Shown here in pieces: positions 32,895-41,255 of a stretch of 64,000 bases of DNA. The stretch lies in the NCBI GenBank assembly GCA_964538275.1, contig CAZIFW010000008.1:1-64000 (forward strand). Reading direction: 5' to 3'. The stretch is from CANIGN01 sp964538275 (lineage in GTDB: Bacteria; Bdellovibrionota; UBA2428). The notes under the pieces were generated by a model. That model saw only the letters and a program-made list of their open reading frames with translations. It did no database searches and had not been told where the DNA came from. The stretch's first letter is position 1. Every line of letters begins with the position of its first letter. The translations under genes were made by a program, and so were the position numbers.

Positions 32895-34367
32895 ATGAAT
32901 ATTGCACGTTTATTACTTCTTGGATTTATTCTTCAGTTTTCTGGGTGCGCAGTTCGCGGGCACAGTGCAAAAGATGATGCAGATACAGCTTCTGAGCAGG
33001 CAAGTGTTGATGACAGAGATGTAGACGCAGAAGATGTGGAAGTTACCCCTGAAGACTTGGGTGATGTTAACGTTTCATCTGAAGCTTCTGCAAAAGAAAA
33101 AGAAGCCGACCAAATGTCGCGCACAACTTTTCCTCTTGTTTATAATGAGTTTGTTCAAGTTTGGATTAATTATTTTAAAGGTCGAGGTCGTTCTACTTTT
33201 GAAAAGTGGCTTGTGCGTTCAACTCGTTACATTCCTCTCATGAAACAAGTTCTTAGAGAAGAGGGCGTGCCTGAAGATTTAATTTTCTTGGCCATGATTG
33301 AGTCTGGCTTTAATCCTAAAGCTTACTCTCGTGCTAAAGCTGTGGGTCCGTGGCAATTTATGGAGCAAACCGGAGTTCGATACGGACTCAAAGTAGATTT
33401 TTGGATCGATGAGCGCAGAGACATTGTTAAATCAACTCACGCAGCAGCTCAGTACTTAAAAGAACTTCATGCAATTTTTGGATCTTGGTATCTTGCAGCG
33501 GCTGGCTACAATGCTGGCGAAGGTCGCGTGTTAACCGCTATTCGTCGTGAGAAAAGCCGTAACTTTTGGGAACTGGCTCACGCAAAAGATCACTTTCGCG
33601 CAGAAACTCGCAACTACGTTCCAAAAATTATCGCAGCAGCGATCTTAGCTAAAAATCCTCAAGGCCATGGTTTTTCAACAAACCTTCCCTATGAAAAGCC
33701 TTTGGCATGGGACTCCGTTAAGGTACCGGGTGGTGTAGATATTAGAGCAGTGGAGCAAGTGACAGGTGCAAATTTAGAAACACTTCAAATTTTAAATGCC
33801 GAGCTTAGAACTGGCATTACTCCTCCCGATGCAAAAGAAGGATATGAGATTCGAATTCCACCAGAAAAGAAGGATGTGTTGCTTTCTAAGATTAGTGAAC
33901 TTTCTCGCATTCAAGTTGCTAGTTTTATAAATCACAAAGTGGGCCGAGGAGAGAATTTAGGTTTCATCGCTAGACGTTACAAAACTTCTGTGAACATGCT
34001 TTTAAAGTTAAACAATATTCGAAATCCAAGATCGCTCAGAGTGGGGCAGTCTCTAAAAGTTCCCTTGCCAAAAGCTTCGGCAATGAAAGGGAGCTACTTG
34101 CTTCCTGACCAAACTATTTATTCAAAAAAAGCGAGCGGCAAAGGTGCCTCTCGTAAGCTTGCAAGCACTTCCAAAAGTAAGAGACTCGCTTTAAAGGCAA
34201 AAAAGAAAAGTCCTGCACTGGTAAGTCATAAGGTTAGAAAAGGTGACACTCTCTCGGGAATTGCGCAACGCTATGGAGTGAGTATGGGAGACATTTTAAA
34301 ATACAACCGAATTTCTGATCGAACTGTCAAAGTTGGGCAAAATCTCAAAATTCCGAACACAAATTAA
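32895..34367 (+). CDS. MltD-like lytic transglycosylase lipoprotein with two LysM domains
   Basis: The ATG at 32895 provides a lipoprotein signal with lipobox FSGC (Cys18). An acidic linker follows, then an SLT domain with catalytic Glu136 in AMIESGFNPKAYSRAKAVG, GPWQFM, and the AAAGYNAGEGRV motif. Two LysM domains, HKVGRGENLGFIARRY (about 349) and HKVRKGDTLSGIAQRYGV (about 446), bind peptidoglycan and are joined by a basic Ser/Lys linker. Enzymes of this type cleave the MurNAc-GlcNAc bond to form 1,6-anhydro ends. The order signal-SLT-LysM matches MltD. Confidence 0.93.
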   Translation: MNIARLLLLGFILQFSGCAVRGHSAKDDADTASEQASVDDRDVDAEDVEVTPEDLGDVNVSSEASAKEKEADQMSRTTFPLVYNEFVQVWINYFKGRGRSTFEKWLVRSTRYIPLMKQVLREEGVPEDLIFLAMIESGFNPKAYSRAKAVGPWQFMEQTGVRYGLKVDFWIDERRDIVKSTHAAAQYLKELHAIFGSWYLAAAGYNAGEGRVLTAIRREKSRNFWELAHAKDHFRAETRNYVPKIIAAAILAKNPQGHGFSTNLPYEKPLAWDSVKVPGGVDIRAVEQVTGANLETLQILNAELRTGITPPDAKEGYEIRIPPEKKDVLLSKISELSRIQVASFINHKVGRGENLGFIARRYKTSVNMLLKLNNIRNPRSLRVGQSLKVPLPKASAMKGSYLLPDQTIYSKKASGKGASRKLASTSKSKRLALKAKKKSPALVSHKVRKGDTLSGIAQRYGVSMGDILKYNRISDRTVKVGQNLKIPNTN

Positions 34368-34450
34368 AGAATTATCTTAATTATACTTTTAGTTGCTATA
34401 ACTTGGTTTTCAAAAGTTGTGAATTCTTCTATGAATAATCTCATATTCAC

Positions 34451-35305
34451 ATGGGACAAATAAAAACAGCGAGAGCATTCTTTGTTTTAAACATTCTTTG
34501 TACATTTGCAATCTCAGCACAAGACCTGAAAGATCCAGCTGTAGTTAAAACTATAACCATTCCCTCTACTCGAGATGCCAAAGAAAGCTGGCGCATTCTT
34601 GCGGATCGATTTCTTAAGCCGCTTGAGCCGGCACCTGTTCAGCCTGTTGAACCTGAAGTGGTTAAGACGGCTTTTGATTCTAAAGTCCCAGGTGCTCAAT
34701 TGGCCGCTACCTATGTACCAAGTGTGAAGTCTGAGGAAGAATTAAAGAAATACTTTGAATATGCGCGTGGTACTCGTCATTTAAAAGATCCCAATCCTCT
34801 TTATGAAACTTTTCTACGACGTATACCTTGGCTTTTCCCGGATGATGGATGTTTTTTGAGAGCTTCACTTGTTTCTAAGTTGCTGCAAAAAGATTTTCAG
34901 CAAGCTACAGGCAGAGCTTTTGTGTTTGGTGATTTGTGGGTAGATAGTCCACAATCACCGCAACGTATTCATTGGTGGTATCATACAGCAGCTACTTTAA
35001 AGCTTAACAATACAACTTATGTTATAGACGTGGCCATTGATGCAAAAAAGATTCTCACGCTTCAAGACTGGGTTAATAAACAAAATGTAAAGTTTGAAAC
35101 TGCTGAAGTGAGTTTATGTGATTCGGACACATATTTTCCTAATCAGCTTTGTAAGAATTCTGGCCCTGATGACGATATGTCGCCTGATCACACAAAGCAG
35201 TATTTGAATGCTGAACGCACGCGCCAGCAGACATTGCATTCTACAGAGAATCCAGCAGTGGTGGATAATATTTTAGGCGAAAGCCCACCTTGGCTTGAAC
35301 GTTAA
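34451..35305 (+). CDS. Exported protein-glutaminase-like protein
   Basis: After a signal peptide (about 1-23, ending ISAQ) and a Pro-rich linker, the C-terminal domain shows the protein-glutaminase/transglutaminase-like triad: Cys134 in DDGCFLRASL, His178 in WWYHTAATLKL and Asp193 in YVIDVAID. The order, the spacing and an ILTLQDWV segment after the Asp match the glutamine-deamidase type family. Family members deamidate protein-bound Gln side chains. A short Cys-containing tail (LCDSDTYFPNQLC) may form a disulfide. Target unknown. Confidence 0.7.
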   Translation: MGQIKTARAFFVLNILCTFAISAQDLKDPAVVKTITIPSTRDAKESWRILADRFLKPLEPAPVQPVEPEVVKTAFDSKVPGAQLAATYVPSVKSEEELKKYFEYARGTRHLKDPNPLYETFLRRIPWLFPDDGCFLRASLVSKLLQKDFQQATGRAFVFGDLWVDSPQSPQRIHWWYHTAATLKLNNTTYVIDVAIDAKKILTLQDWVNKQNVKFETAEVSLCDSDTYFPNQLCKNSGPDDDMSPDHTKQYLNAERTRQQTLHSTENPAVVDNILGESPPWLER

Positions 35306-35306
35306 A

Positions 35307-36350
35307 TTATAAATTGTTCCAAACATAGGTGAGAGCTGCTTCTGGAGTGAGTGATCGCCTTGCATAAAGGGCGCTCCCTTTGTTCTCTGTTAGAGAGTAA
35401 GAGCCGTCAGAATTTTTTTCTAATAGGATTTGTGTTTCTTTCCGGCTGTAAAAACTAATATTTCCATCAGAGAATTGAATGCGCTTAAAAATATTAGGAG
35501 CATCATTGAAAGATATTTGTGCAGCATTTAGAAAAAGAGGAAGTGATCTATTAGGAAAAAAATCTTCTTCCTTAGATCTTTTAATTAAATGATCAACTTG
35601 TGCTTTGCTTCCATTATGGGTGTTAGTAAATACGTGTTGAATAGCTAGAGCGACGTCATTGTTTTTGAATTTAAGTTCGTCATAGCTAATTTTTCTTAAC
35701 CCGCCTTGATAGATTTCGTTTGAATCTCTGTAAATACCCCCTTGGTCTAATCTATCCAAAAAAGCATGAATGAAGGCAGTTTTAGAATTCGGTGTTATGT
35801 CTGGATATTCTTCTCCTGTTTTTGCAGCATAATTTGTATTCCACCAGGTACCAGGTAAAGACGGACCATCATGCCCAATAATGACTTCTTGAATTTGCTT
35901 CCATTGTTCATCATTAATTGTTCGTCCCTCTTTATCTTTAATGAGGGCTGCTTCCATTATTCCGTGCTTTGAATGGTCAAGCATGGCTTTTAAGAAATCG
36001 CCTCCGTACAGCTCTTTGTACTTATTCATAAGGGCTGGGTTTTTGGCCATGTCGGAAACGTAAATTCCTGCTTCTAAAATAGCGGGATCTACTCCGAGTG
36101 CTCTAATTTCTTCTTGGTTTTCTCGAACTCTGTGAATCATGCGTCTTACATGCTTTAAGTTTTCATTTGTGCCTGGGCTTTGAGTGTAAGTGCGAATGAC
36201 ATCTGCAATAAAATTTCTGAGCTGAGTATCGTTCCTTGGAATTGTAGAAGCTTTGGAAAGCTGAGTTTGGCAATGAGGGTTTTTTGCAAATCCGACTGTT
36301 GTATTTAACAACAAGAATATAAAGCAGCGTCGATGAATGAATTCTTTCAT
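35307..36350 (-). CDS. Exported HD-domain-like protein with altered metal motif
   Basis: A signal sequence (CFIFLLLNTTVGFA) precedes a 320-residue helical domain. The order of conserved positions resembles HD phosphohydrolases: VRRMIHRV, ILEAGIYVSDMAK, LDHSKHGIMEAALI, EVIIGHDG and AFIHAFLDRLD. In place of the eponymous His-Asp there is Ser-Asp (VSDMAK), so the first metal ligand is missing. It may be an inactive or differently coordinated member. It points convergently at the glutaminase-like gene, 1 nt apart. The HD call is an inference from motif spacing. Confidence 0.6.
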   Translation of the reverse strand: MKEFIHRRCFIFLLLNTTVGFAKNPHCQTQLSKASTIPRNDTQLRNFIADVIRTYTQSPGTNENLKHVRRMIHRVRENQEEIRALGVDPAILEAGIYVSDMAKNPALMNKYKELYGGDFLKAMLDHSKHGIMEAALIKDKEGRTINDEQWKQIQEVIIGHDGPSLPGTWWNTNYAAKTGEEYPDITPNSKTAFIHAFLDRLDQGGIYRDSNEIYQGGLRKISYDELKFKNNDVALAIQHVFTNTHNGSKAQVDHLIKRSKEEDFFPNRSLPLFLNAAQISFNDAPNIFKRIQFSDGNISFYSRKETQILLEKNSDGSYSLTENKGSALYARRSLTPEAALTYVWNNL

Positions 36351-36519
36351 AAAAGATTACTGTTAATAGATGCTGTAACTTTAGTTTAACGCTGTTCATC
36401 TACAATTAATCAAAATAATGACAGCTTTGGGATAATTTGCGAAAAATTACCCTGTTCGGGTATTTTTTCCTCTCTAATTGTTAAAAGCTAGGCTCAGCTC
36501 TTTGTTAATGGCTTATTGG

Positions 36520-36536
36520 CTGGCATGCGTCTTGCT
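36520..36536 (+). promoter_or_regulatory. Sigma-54-type -24/-12 promoter
   Basis: CTGGCATGCGTCTTGCT matches the consensus YTGGCACGRNNNTTGCW at all GG and GC core positions with correct spacing; it deviates at two less conserved positions. It predicts a start near 36547, 19 nt before the ATG at 36566. An inverted repeat TACCC-TGTTC-GGGTA lies about 60 nt upstream at 36448-36462, where an activator site could be. Confidence 0.65.
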
Positions 36537-36565
36537 CTCTTAATTATTAAGAGAGGAGTTACAAA

Positions 36566-36742
36566 ATGTTAAACGCAGCAATTACTTTTTTTGTCATAGG
36601 TCTCGTTGCTTACTTGTTAGGAGCTGGGGGAATAGCAGGGCTATCGGTCAGTATCGGACAAACACTTTTAGTGGTTTTCCTAGTATTAGCAGTCATTAGT
36701 TTTCTCTTCAGTTTAGTAAGTGGAAAGAAACCTAACGTCTGA
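36566..36742 (+). CDS. DUF1328/UPF0391 small membrane protein (YtjA-like)
   Basis: A 58-codon gene has a GAGAGGAG ribosome-binding site and two hydrophobic segments. The pattern FFVIGLVAYLLGAGGIAGLS and VFLVLAVISFLFSLVSGKK matches the UPF0391 family, including E. coli YtjA, whose genes respond to stress. It sits in a short operon-like group with ElaB/YqjE-like genes and behind the sigma-54-type promoter. The stop codon lies inside a hairpin. Confidence 0.82.
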   Translation: MLNAAITFFVIGLVAYLLGAGGIAGLSVSIGQTLLVVFLVLAVISFLFSLVSGKKPNV

Positions 36743-36757
36743 AGACGTTAGGTTTTG
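36729..36757 (+). terminator. Hairpin overlapping the stop of the YtjA-like gene
   Basis: AACCTAACGTC (36729-36739) pairs with GACGTTAGGTT (36744-36754), an 11-bp perfect stem with loop TGAA that includes the stop codon, followed by TTG. The T-tract is short, so termination may be partial, allowing read-through to the ElaB-like gene. Confidence 0.6.
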
Positions 36758-36878
36758 AAATGAAAACTCTGAGTTCAGGAAAAAAGAGTTCTCTTAAGAA
36801 CTCTAAAAAGAAAAAAAATCTACGAAGGAAATAACTTCTTCGCGTGATAAGTCAAAAAAAAATAAAGGAGAAATACAC

Positions 36879-37148
36879 ATGAAAAATTCAAACCAACAAA
36901 CAACAGAAAATGTATCCGCAAAGGTTGATGAAGCTCTTACTCACGGAGTTAAATTTTTTGAGGAAACCTCAAAAGAGTACGGTCAAAAAATTAAAGAGGG
37001 CTACGATGCTGCCAAAGATAAAGCACAAATTGCAGGTACAGAAGTGAATGAGTTTGTTAAAAAGAAACCCATGATGGCACTCGGTATTGCTCTTGGTGCT
37101 GGTTGGTTAATCGGCCGAGTATTTACCTCAGCTAGTCGAAAGAGATAA
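36879..37148 (+). CDS. ElaB/YqjD/DUF883-like membrane-anchored protein
   Basis: The 89-residue product has an amphipathic, Lys/Glu-rich N-terminal helix (about 10-62, with KVDEALTHGVKFFEETSKEYGQ) and a C-terminal transmembrane segment (MALGIALGAGWLIGRVF) with a basic end. E. coli relatives (ElaB, YqjD) are stationary-phase inner-membrane proteins that bind ribosomes. A strong AAAGGAG ribosome-binding site precedes the ATG. Followed after 6 nt by a second small membrane protein. Confidence 0.82.
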   Translation: MKNSNQQTTENVSAKVDEALTHGVKFFEETSKEYGQKIKEGYDAAKDKAQIAGTEVNEFVKKKPMMALGIALGAGWLIGRVFTSASRKR

Positions 37149-37154
37149 TGAATT

Positions 37155-37415
37155 ATGAGCAAGGAACTTTCGTTTAGCTCTTTGTTAGACTCTTACGAAC
37201 AAATTGAGAGAAAAGTTTTACAGCTCACACGCGACAATCCCGCTGCTATGCTTGCCGTAGCTGCGGGAGTTGGCGTTGCCTTTGGCGCATTTGGTATTGC
37301 ACGCGTTGTGCAGCTAGGAATAGCGCTAAATCTTCAGGATAGATTCTCCCTAGACGAACTGGGGAGTGCTATCAGTGACTCTGATTTTAGCGCAGACGTT
37401 GTTAGGGAAGCCTAA
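37155..37415 (+). CDS. Small membrane protein downstream of the ElaB-like gene
   Basis: An 86-residue protein with a charged N-terminal helix (ELSFSSLLDSYEQIERKVLQL) and one transmembrane segment (AAMLAVAAGVGVAFGAFGIARVVQLG), then a short acidic tail. Context recalls YqjD-YqjE-type gene pairs, but sequence similarity to YqjE is not certain. Its 3' end overlaps the convergent gene at 37402 by 14 nt. Confidence 0.68.
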   Translation: MSKELSFSSLLDSYEQIERKVLQLTRDNPAAMLAVAAGVGVAFGAFGIARVVQLGIALNLQDRFSLDELGSAISDSDFSADVVREA

Positions 37416-38469
37416 AAATTTTCCCCGTAGTGGGGTCTTTTGCTTTTTTAATTCCTGCAGGAATATCTTCCACATTAATCATTGATCCATCGTTTAAAAA
37501 AGGATTGTAAACAAATCCTTCTTTACCAGGGACTCGCTTAGCAAGAGGTATGTCTTCGCTTAATACAGTTTTAGGTGGCGTTGCAGGTTTTACAGGCGCT
37601 GCAGGTGCTTCTGTATCAATATCATTTTCTACAGTAGCAGGCGCTTTAGGTTTTTCTTTTGCTGAAGGAGGCGGAGGAACTATTTGTTCAACAGGAGATT
37701 GAATTTCTTCAAATTCTTTTTCCGTTGGCATAGAAGCAGATTCTAATTTTTTAGATGGCGAGTACTTATTCGTTGGAGTTTGAGCTCTGCTGGAGTCTCC
37801 ACCGCCCTGCGCTTCAGGGAGATGTTCGTCGCTTTCAATCCATGGAGTGTAACGATCCAAGAAAACAATGTCTCTGTTTGGACTCATACCTTTCACTTCC
37901 ATTAATCCGTAAAGGTTTCCGCTTTTTATTTCTTTTAATACTTTTTGTTTTAAGCCAACACCGTTTTTAGGGTTGTCGAGTTCTTGGCAAATTTGTTTCC
38001 AGGGAACCCATTTCTTGAGTGGAACATAACGAGTGCGCTCTTCGAGAACACTTACGGGATAACAGCAACTTCCACGGTAGCAGCCCCACATATCGAAATA
38101 ATCCATTCGTTGAAAATAGTTATAAACATTAAATCCATCATGTTTTTCGAACCATGTGTACATGGGGATTTCGGCAAATTGAACTTGAACTTTTTTTCCC
38201 TCGCGAATTACGGTACGAGTCGCTACGCGACCTTCAAGGACCGCATAAAACTTGTTATTGAGCGCGTTCATTAAGTCGCGTGCGGGGCGATACTCTTCTT
38301 TCATGGGGTTAGGGTATTTGTGATTCGAAAGAACGAGATCCATATCGTCGCAGTCTAGGTCATCTACTACGACAGGGGGCTGGGTGGGTTTATCGCCTCC
38401 TGCAAATGTAAAGAAAGGGAGGCTGAGGAAGAGGCAAAGGATAGATTTAAGGGGCTTTTTCCAAGGCAT
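37402..38469 (-). CDS. Exported Pro-rich protein of unknown function
   Basis: The ATG at 38469 is chosen because a signal sequence (KSILCLFLSLPFFTFAGG) follows; the longer frame from 38544 is improbable. The first half contains a Cys-containing domain (DLDCDDMDL, WGCYRGSCCYPVS, KQICQELD). The second half is Pro/Ala/Glu-rich and probably disordered, ending with ITN-like DDGSMINVEDIPAGIKKAKD. No known family. Confidence 0.7.
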   Translation of the reverse strand: MPWKKPLKSILCLFLSLPFFTFAGGDKPTQPPVVVDDLDCDDMDLVLSNHKYPNPMKEEYRPARDLMNALNNKFYAVLEGRVATRTVIREGKKVQVQFAEIPMYTWFEKHDGFNVYNYFQRMDYFDMWGCYRGSCCYPVSVLEERTRYVPLKKWVPWKQICQELDNPKNGVGLKQKVLKEIKSGNLYGLMEVKGMSPNRDIVFLDRYTPWIESDEHLPEAQGGGDSSRAQTPTNKYSPSKKLESASMPTEKEFEEIQSPVEQIVPPPPSAKEKPKAPATVENDIDTEAPAAPVKPATPPKTVLSEDIPLAKRVPGKEGFVYNPFLNDGSMINVEDIPAGIKKAKDPTTGKIFRLP

Positions 38470-38602
38470 AACGCAAGGTGTAATAAAGATAATGCGAAGT
38501 GTCAATATCCAAGCAATGCCTGGTGCTTGGGTCATCGGGACCAAGATAGGAGGTCCCCTGTACCAACAGTTGACCTTCTTCTAAAGAAACGGGATTAAAG
38601 CG

Positions 38603-39889
38603 CTAAAAAAGACCTAGGATTTTCTTTCTCTCTGGGGAGGGAGCAACTGGATCATTAGCTCTTCGAGCCGATCCAATGTTTTCCTCACCTATGAGGTAAG
38701 AGAGTCCTCGCGTGCTCATAGCTGCAGGTTTACCTGTGCGTTGATCTTCTAAGATCCAACGACTTGTAGCTTCGGTAAAAGCGGGCCCTGCAGGAGTAAA
38801 TTCGATTAGGTGTTCGGCGTTGAATGTAAGGATTTTGCCGTCTGCTTGATACTCTCTTCTAAAGCGATGTTTAATCAAGTCATTGTCGACCATGACATCG
38901 CGACTGCCCAACACAACAAGGGTAGGTATTTCTAACTTTGAAAGTCCGTTTTCCATTTTTTTAGTCAGACCACGAGTCGCCCAAAAAAAGTCTCCAGTAG
39001 CATACCTTAAGCTCAGGCTTACTTTGTTGTTCACGATTCCTGAATAAGCAGGGTTTTCGGGTGATACGAAATAATTGTCTTTAAGTGGCGACTTTAAATA
39101 ATCAATGGGGCCCAGGACTGGAATCAAAGGTACGGCAATATCCGTTTTATCAAAGATACTTTCAATATTTGCTCTTGGCTGCATATCCGTAGCAGGTGCC
39201 GTGATTATGAGAGATTTAATTTTTTTGTTTTTGAGTGCGTATGGAATTGCGATGCGTGAGCCAAAGCAGTTTGCAAGAATATAGACATCAAGTTCGCTTT
39301 TCCCGTCTGCTTTTGTATAAATTTTATTGAGATCGACAAGTTTTTCATAGGAAGCATCGATATCGCTAATGAACTCACGAGCTGAGTTAAGAACTAAGCG
39401 TCTTAAAATTATTCCAGTGCGCACGTGTCCGCGAAGACCTTGGGCGACTTTGATTTCTTCAGGATTTGGATCAAAATCGATTGGAAGGTTAAAGAAACGT
39501 TTGTTTCCATCGCTAAGGCCCGAACCTCTTCGGTCGTAAACTAAAACAGAAATCCCTTTTTTAGCTAAGTCTGTTCCGCTTTTTAAAAACCATCGTGCAT
39601 TTGATTGAAGTCCATGGACACCCAGTACAAGAGCTTTAGGAGTGCCTACTGCTTTAAAGTAATGCGCTCGCAAAGTGATGTTTGAGCCAATGAGGGGATT
39701 GTTGTGTATTTCAATAAGGTGAGGGCCTATTCCTTTGAGTTCACCCGCGTTTTTGATGTGGATTGTTTTTTGGGCATCATCAACTGTGAGGTGAGAAAAA
39801 TACGGATTTGCAAATCCGTTCCAAGAGAATGTTTGAGCAGTCAAAAAAATTAAAGAGAAAATTGATGAACGTAGATTGCTTGCACCCAT
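38603..39889 (-). CDS. Exported alpha/beta-hydrolase with Cys at the nucleophile position
   Basis: After a signal peptide (1-27), the fold shows the oxyanion motif LGVHGLQSN (89-97), YDRRGSGLSDG (118-128) and an elbow YILANCFGSRIA in which Cys208 replaces the usual Ser. Asp in LGSRDVM and His in FNAEHLIEF supply the rest of the triad. The YDRRGSGLSDG pattern is that of S33/monoglyceride-lipase-like enzymes. A Cys nucleophile is unusual for this group, though known in dienelactone hydrolases. Substrate unknown. Confidence 0.82.
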   Translation of the reverse strand: MGASNLRSSIFSLIFLTAQTFSWNGFANPYFSHLTVDDAQKTIHIKNAGELKGIGPHLIEIHNNPLIGSNITLRAHYFKAVGTPKALVLGVHGLQSNARWFLKSGTDLAKKGISVLVYDRRGSGLSDGNKRFFNLPIDFDPNPEEIKVAQGLRGHVRTGIILRRLVLNSAREFISDIDASYEKLVDLNKIYTKADGKSELDVYILANCFGSRIAIPYALKNKKIKSLIITAPATDMQPRANIESIFDKTDIAVPLIPVLGPIDYLKSPLKDNYFVSPENPAYSGIVNNKVSLSLRYATGDFFWATRGLTKKMENGLSKLEIPTLVVLGSRDVMVDNDLIKHRFRREYQADGKILTFNAEHLIEFTPAGPAFTEATSRWILEDQRTGKPAAMSTRGLSYLIGEENIGSARRANDPVAPSPERKKILGLF

Positions 39890-39984
39890 ACACAGGGGGT
39901 TTAGTGAAGATGGCGCAGGGTGTCTAGCTTAAAGGATTACCTGTAAGGCGTTTTTAAGAGTCATTTTGCTACACCTGTTAGCGC

Positions 39985-41136
39985 TTAGGGGGCATGTTTG
40001 GGAGCTAATGTGCTCCGAGGGAGTTTATTGTTGATTACGAGTTTATCTTTTTCCTCGCGAATCAATTTTTCCGCAGAGGCCACAATGGCATTGGCTCTTT
40101 CTTCGCTGTTGGTCATTTGGCCAAGGTCGCGATTGGCGACAAGACTGAGAAGCCAGCTTTTAAATGTATTGGGGTTTGAGAAATGATCTTTAAATCGTAA
40201 ATTAGCGAGCAGTTTTTCTTTTACGGCTTGGCTTATGCTGACAAGATTCTGAAGTTCTTTAGGGCTTTTGATCTCTCTATTTTGGATCATAGAGATAATT
40301 TCTTTTAATAAGATTTCTTGGCCTACTATTTTTTCTTCGTCGTTGAGTGAAGTATTTAAAGGGCTTCGCGCTAAGTTTTTTACAAGTTCTTTTAAAAGAG
40401 GAATCGTTTCAGGATTGTTTAGGCTTGGGTTTGTAACAAGGCTTTGACTAAAAAGTTTTTCAAGCTCTAGAACTTTTTCAAAAGAACTGGAATTGACTTT
40501 TTTATCGCCTACCAACATTTCTTTTATTGCAGAAAAACGTTCTACTCTTTCTTTAATGATTTCAGGCTTAAAGCTACCCAAAAAATCTTTGGGCTCAGCG
40601 CTTCCATTCTTAAGGCGATCCATTCTTTCTACAGCTAAGTTGAATGCTAGGGCATCTGCTAAACGCTGACGAAGTTTGTTAAGCGATATTGAGTTATCAG
40701 TAGAAAAAACAGACTCGTTGTTTATTTCTGATTGAATGCGAGTTCTTGAAAGAATTTCTTCTGTGATCTTGGAAAAGCCAACCCCGTAAAGAAAAGCTGG
40801 AGATTCACTGTTCATTTTATCTTGAAGGGCATGTAGCACCACAAGCGATTGTAAGGTGTTTTCTTGAGACCTTGGATCTACGCCAAGTTTTTTTAAAGAT
40901 TCTTCAGTTCTGAGTATGTTGCTCAATTCGAGTGCTGCTGGGTGATTTTTGCCTTGGGCAATGATGCTCTTATAAAGAGATGAAACATTACTGGGTGTAA
41001 TTTTCACTGAGTGTTTGAGATTGTGTTCGTTAACGAGTGATTCGATGCCTAATAAATTTGAGGTATTTGCAAAAACTTTAAAAGTGGCAACTGTTGAACA
41101 TATAAAGAATATTCTCCTGCCCCAATTTTGTTTCAT
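39985..41136 (-). CDS. Exported helical protein of unknown function
   Basis: A signal sequence (RIFFICSTVATFKVFA) is followed by about 360 residues of helical, Lys/Glu/Leu-rich sequence without Cys. Repeated short helices (for example SLNKLRQRLADALAF and VKNLARSPL) give no domain match. It is monocistronic on the minus strand. Confidence 0.68.
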   Translation of the reverse strand: MKQNWGRRIFFICSTVATFKVFANTSNLLGIESLVNEHNLKHSVKITPSNVSSLYKSIIAQGKNHPAALELSNILRTEESLKKLGVDPRSQENTLQSLVVLHALQDKMNSESPAFLYGVGFSKITEEILSRTRIQSEINNESVFSTDNSISLNKLRQRLADALAFNLAVERMDRLKNGSAEPKDFLGSFKPEIIKERVERFSAIKEMLVGDKKVNSSSFEKVLELEKLFSQSLVTNPSLNNPETIPLLKELVKNLARSPLNTSLNDEEKIVGQEILLKEIISMIQNREIKSPKELQNLVSISQAVKEKLLANLRFKDHFSNPNTFKSWLLSLVANRDLGQMTNSEERANAIVASAEKLIREEKDKLVINNKLPRSTLAPKHAP

Positions 41137-41255
41137 AGGTTCATTATAGAAGGAAAAAAATCAAAATATATTCAAATTTCTTATTTTCAGATGGTCATTG
41201 TGAAAAGAGCTTAAATGAAGTTATGAGCTTATGAACTTGCTTAACTTTTAGGCAC

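Noticed and set aside
36785..36804. 8-bp inverted repeat AGAGTTCT/AGAACTCT with T-run on the minus strand
   Set aside because: No minus-strand gene ends just upstream, and it lies inside a possible small plus-strand frame, so I did not call it a terminator.
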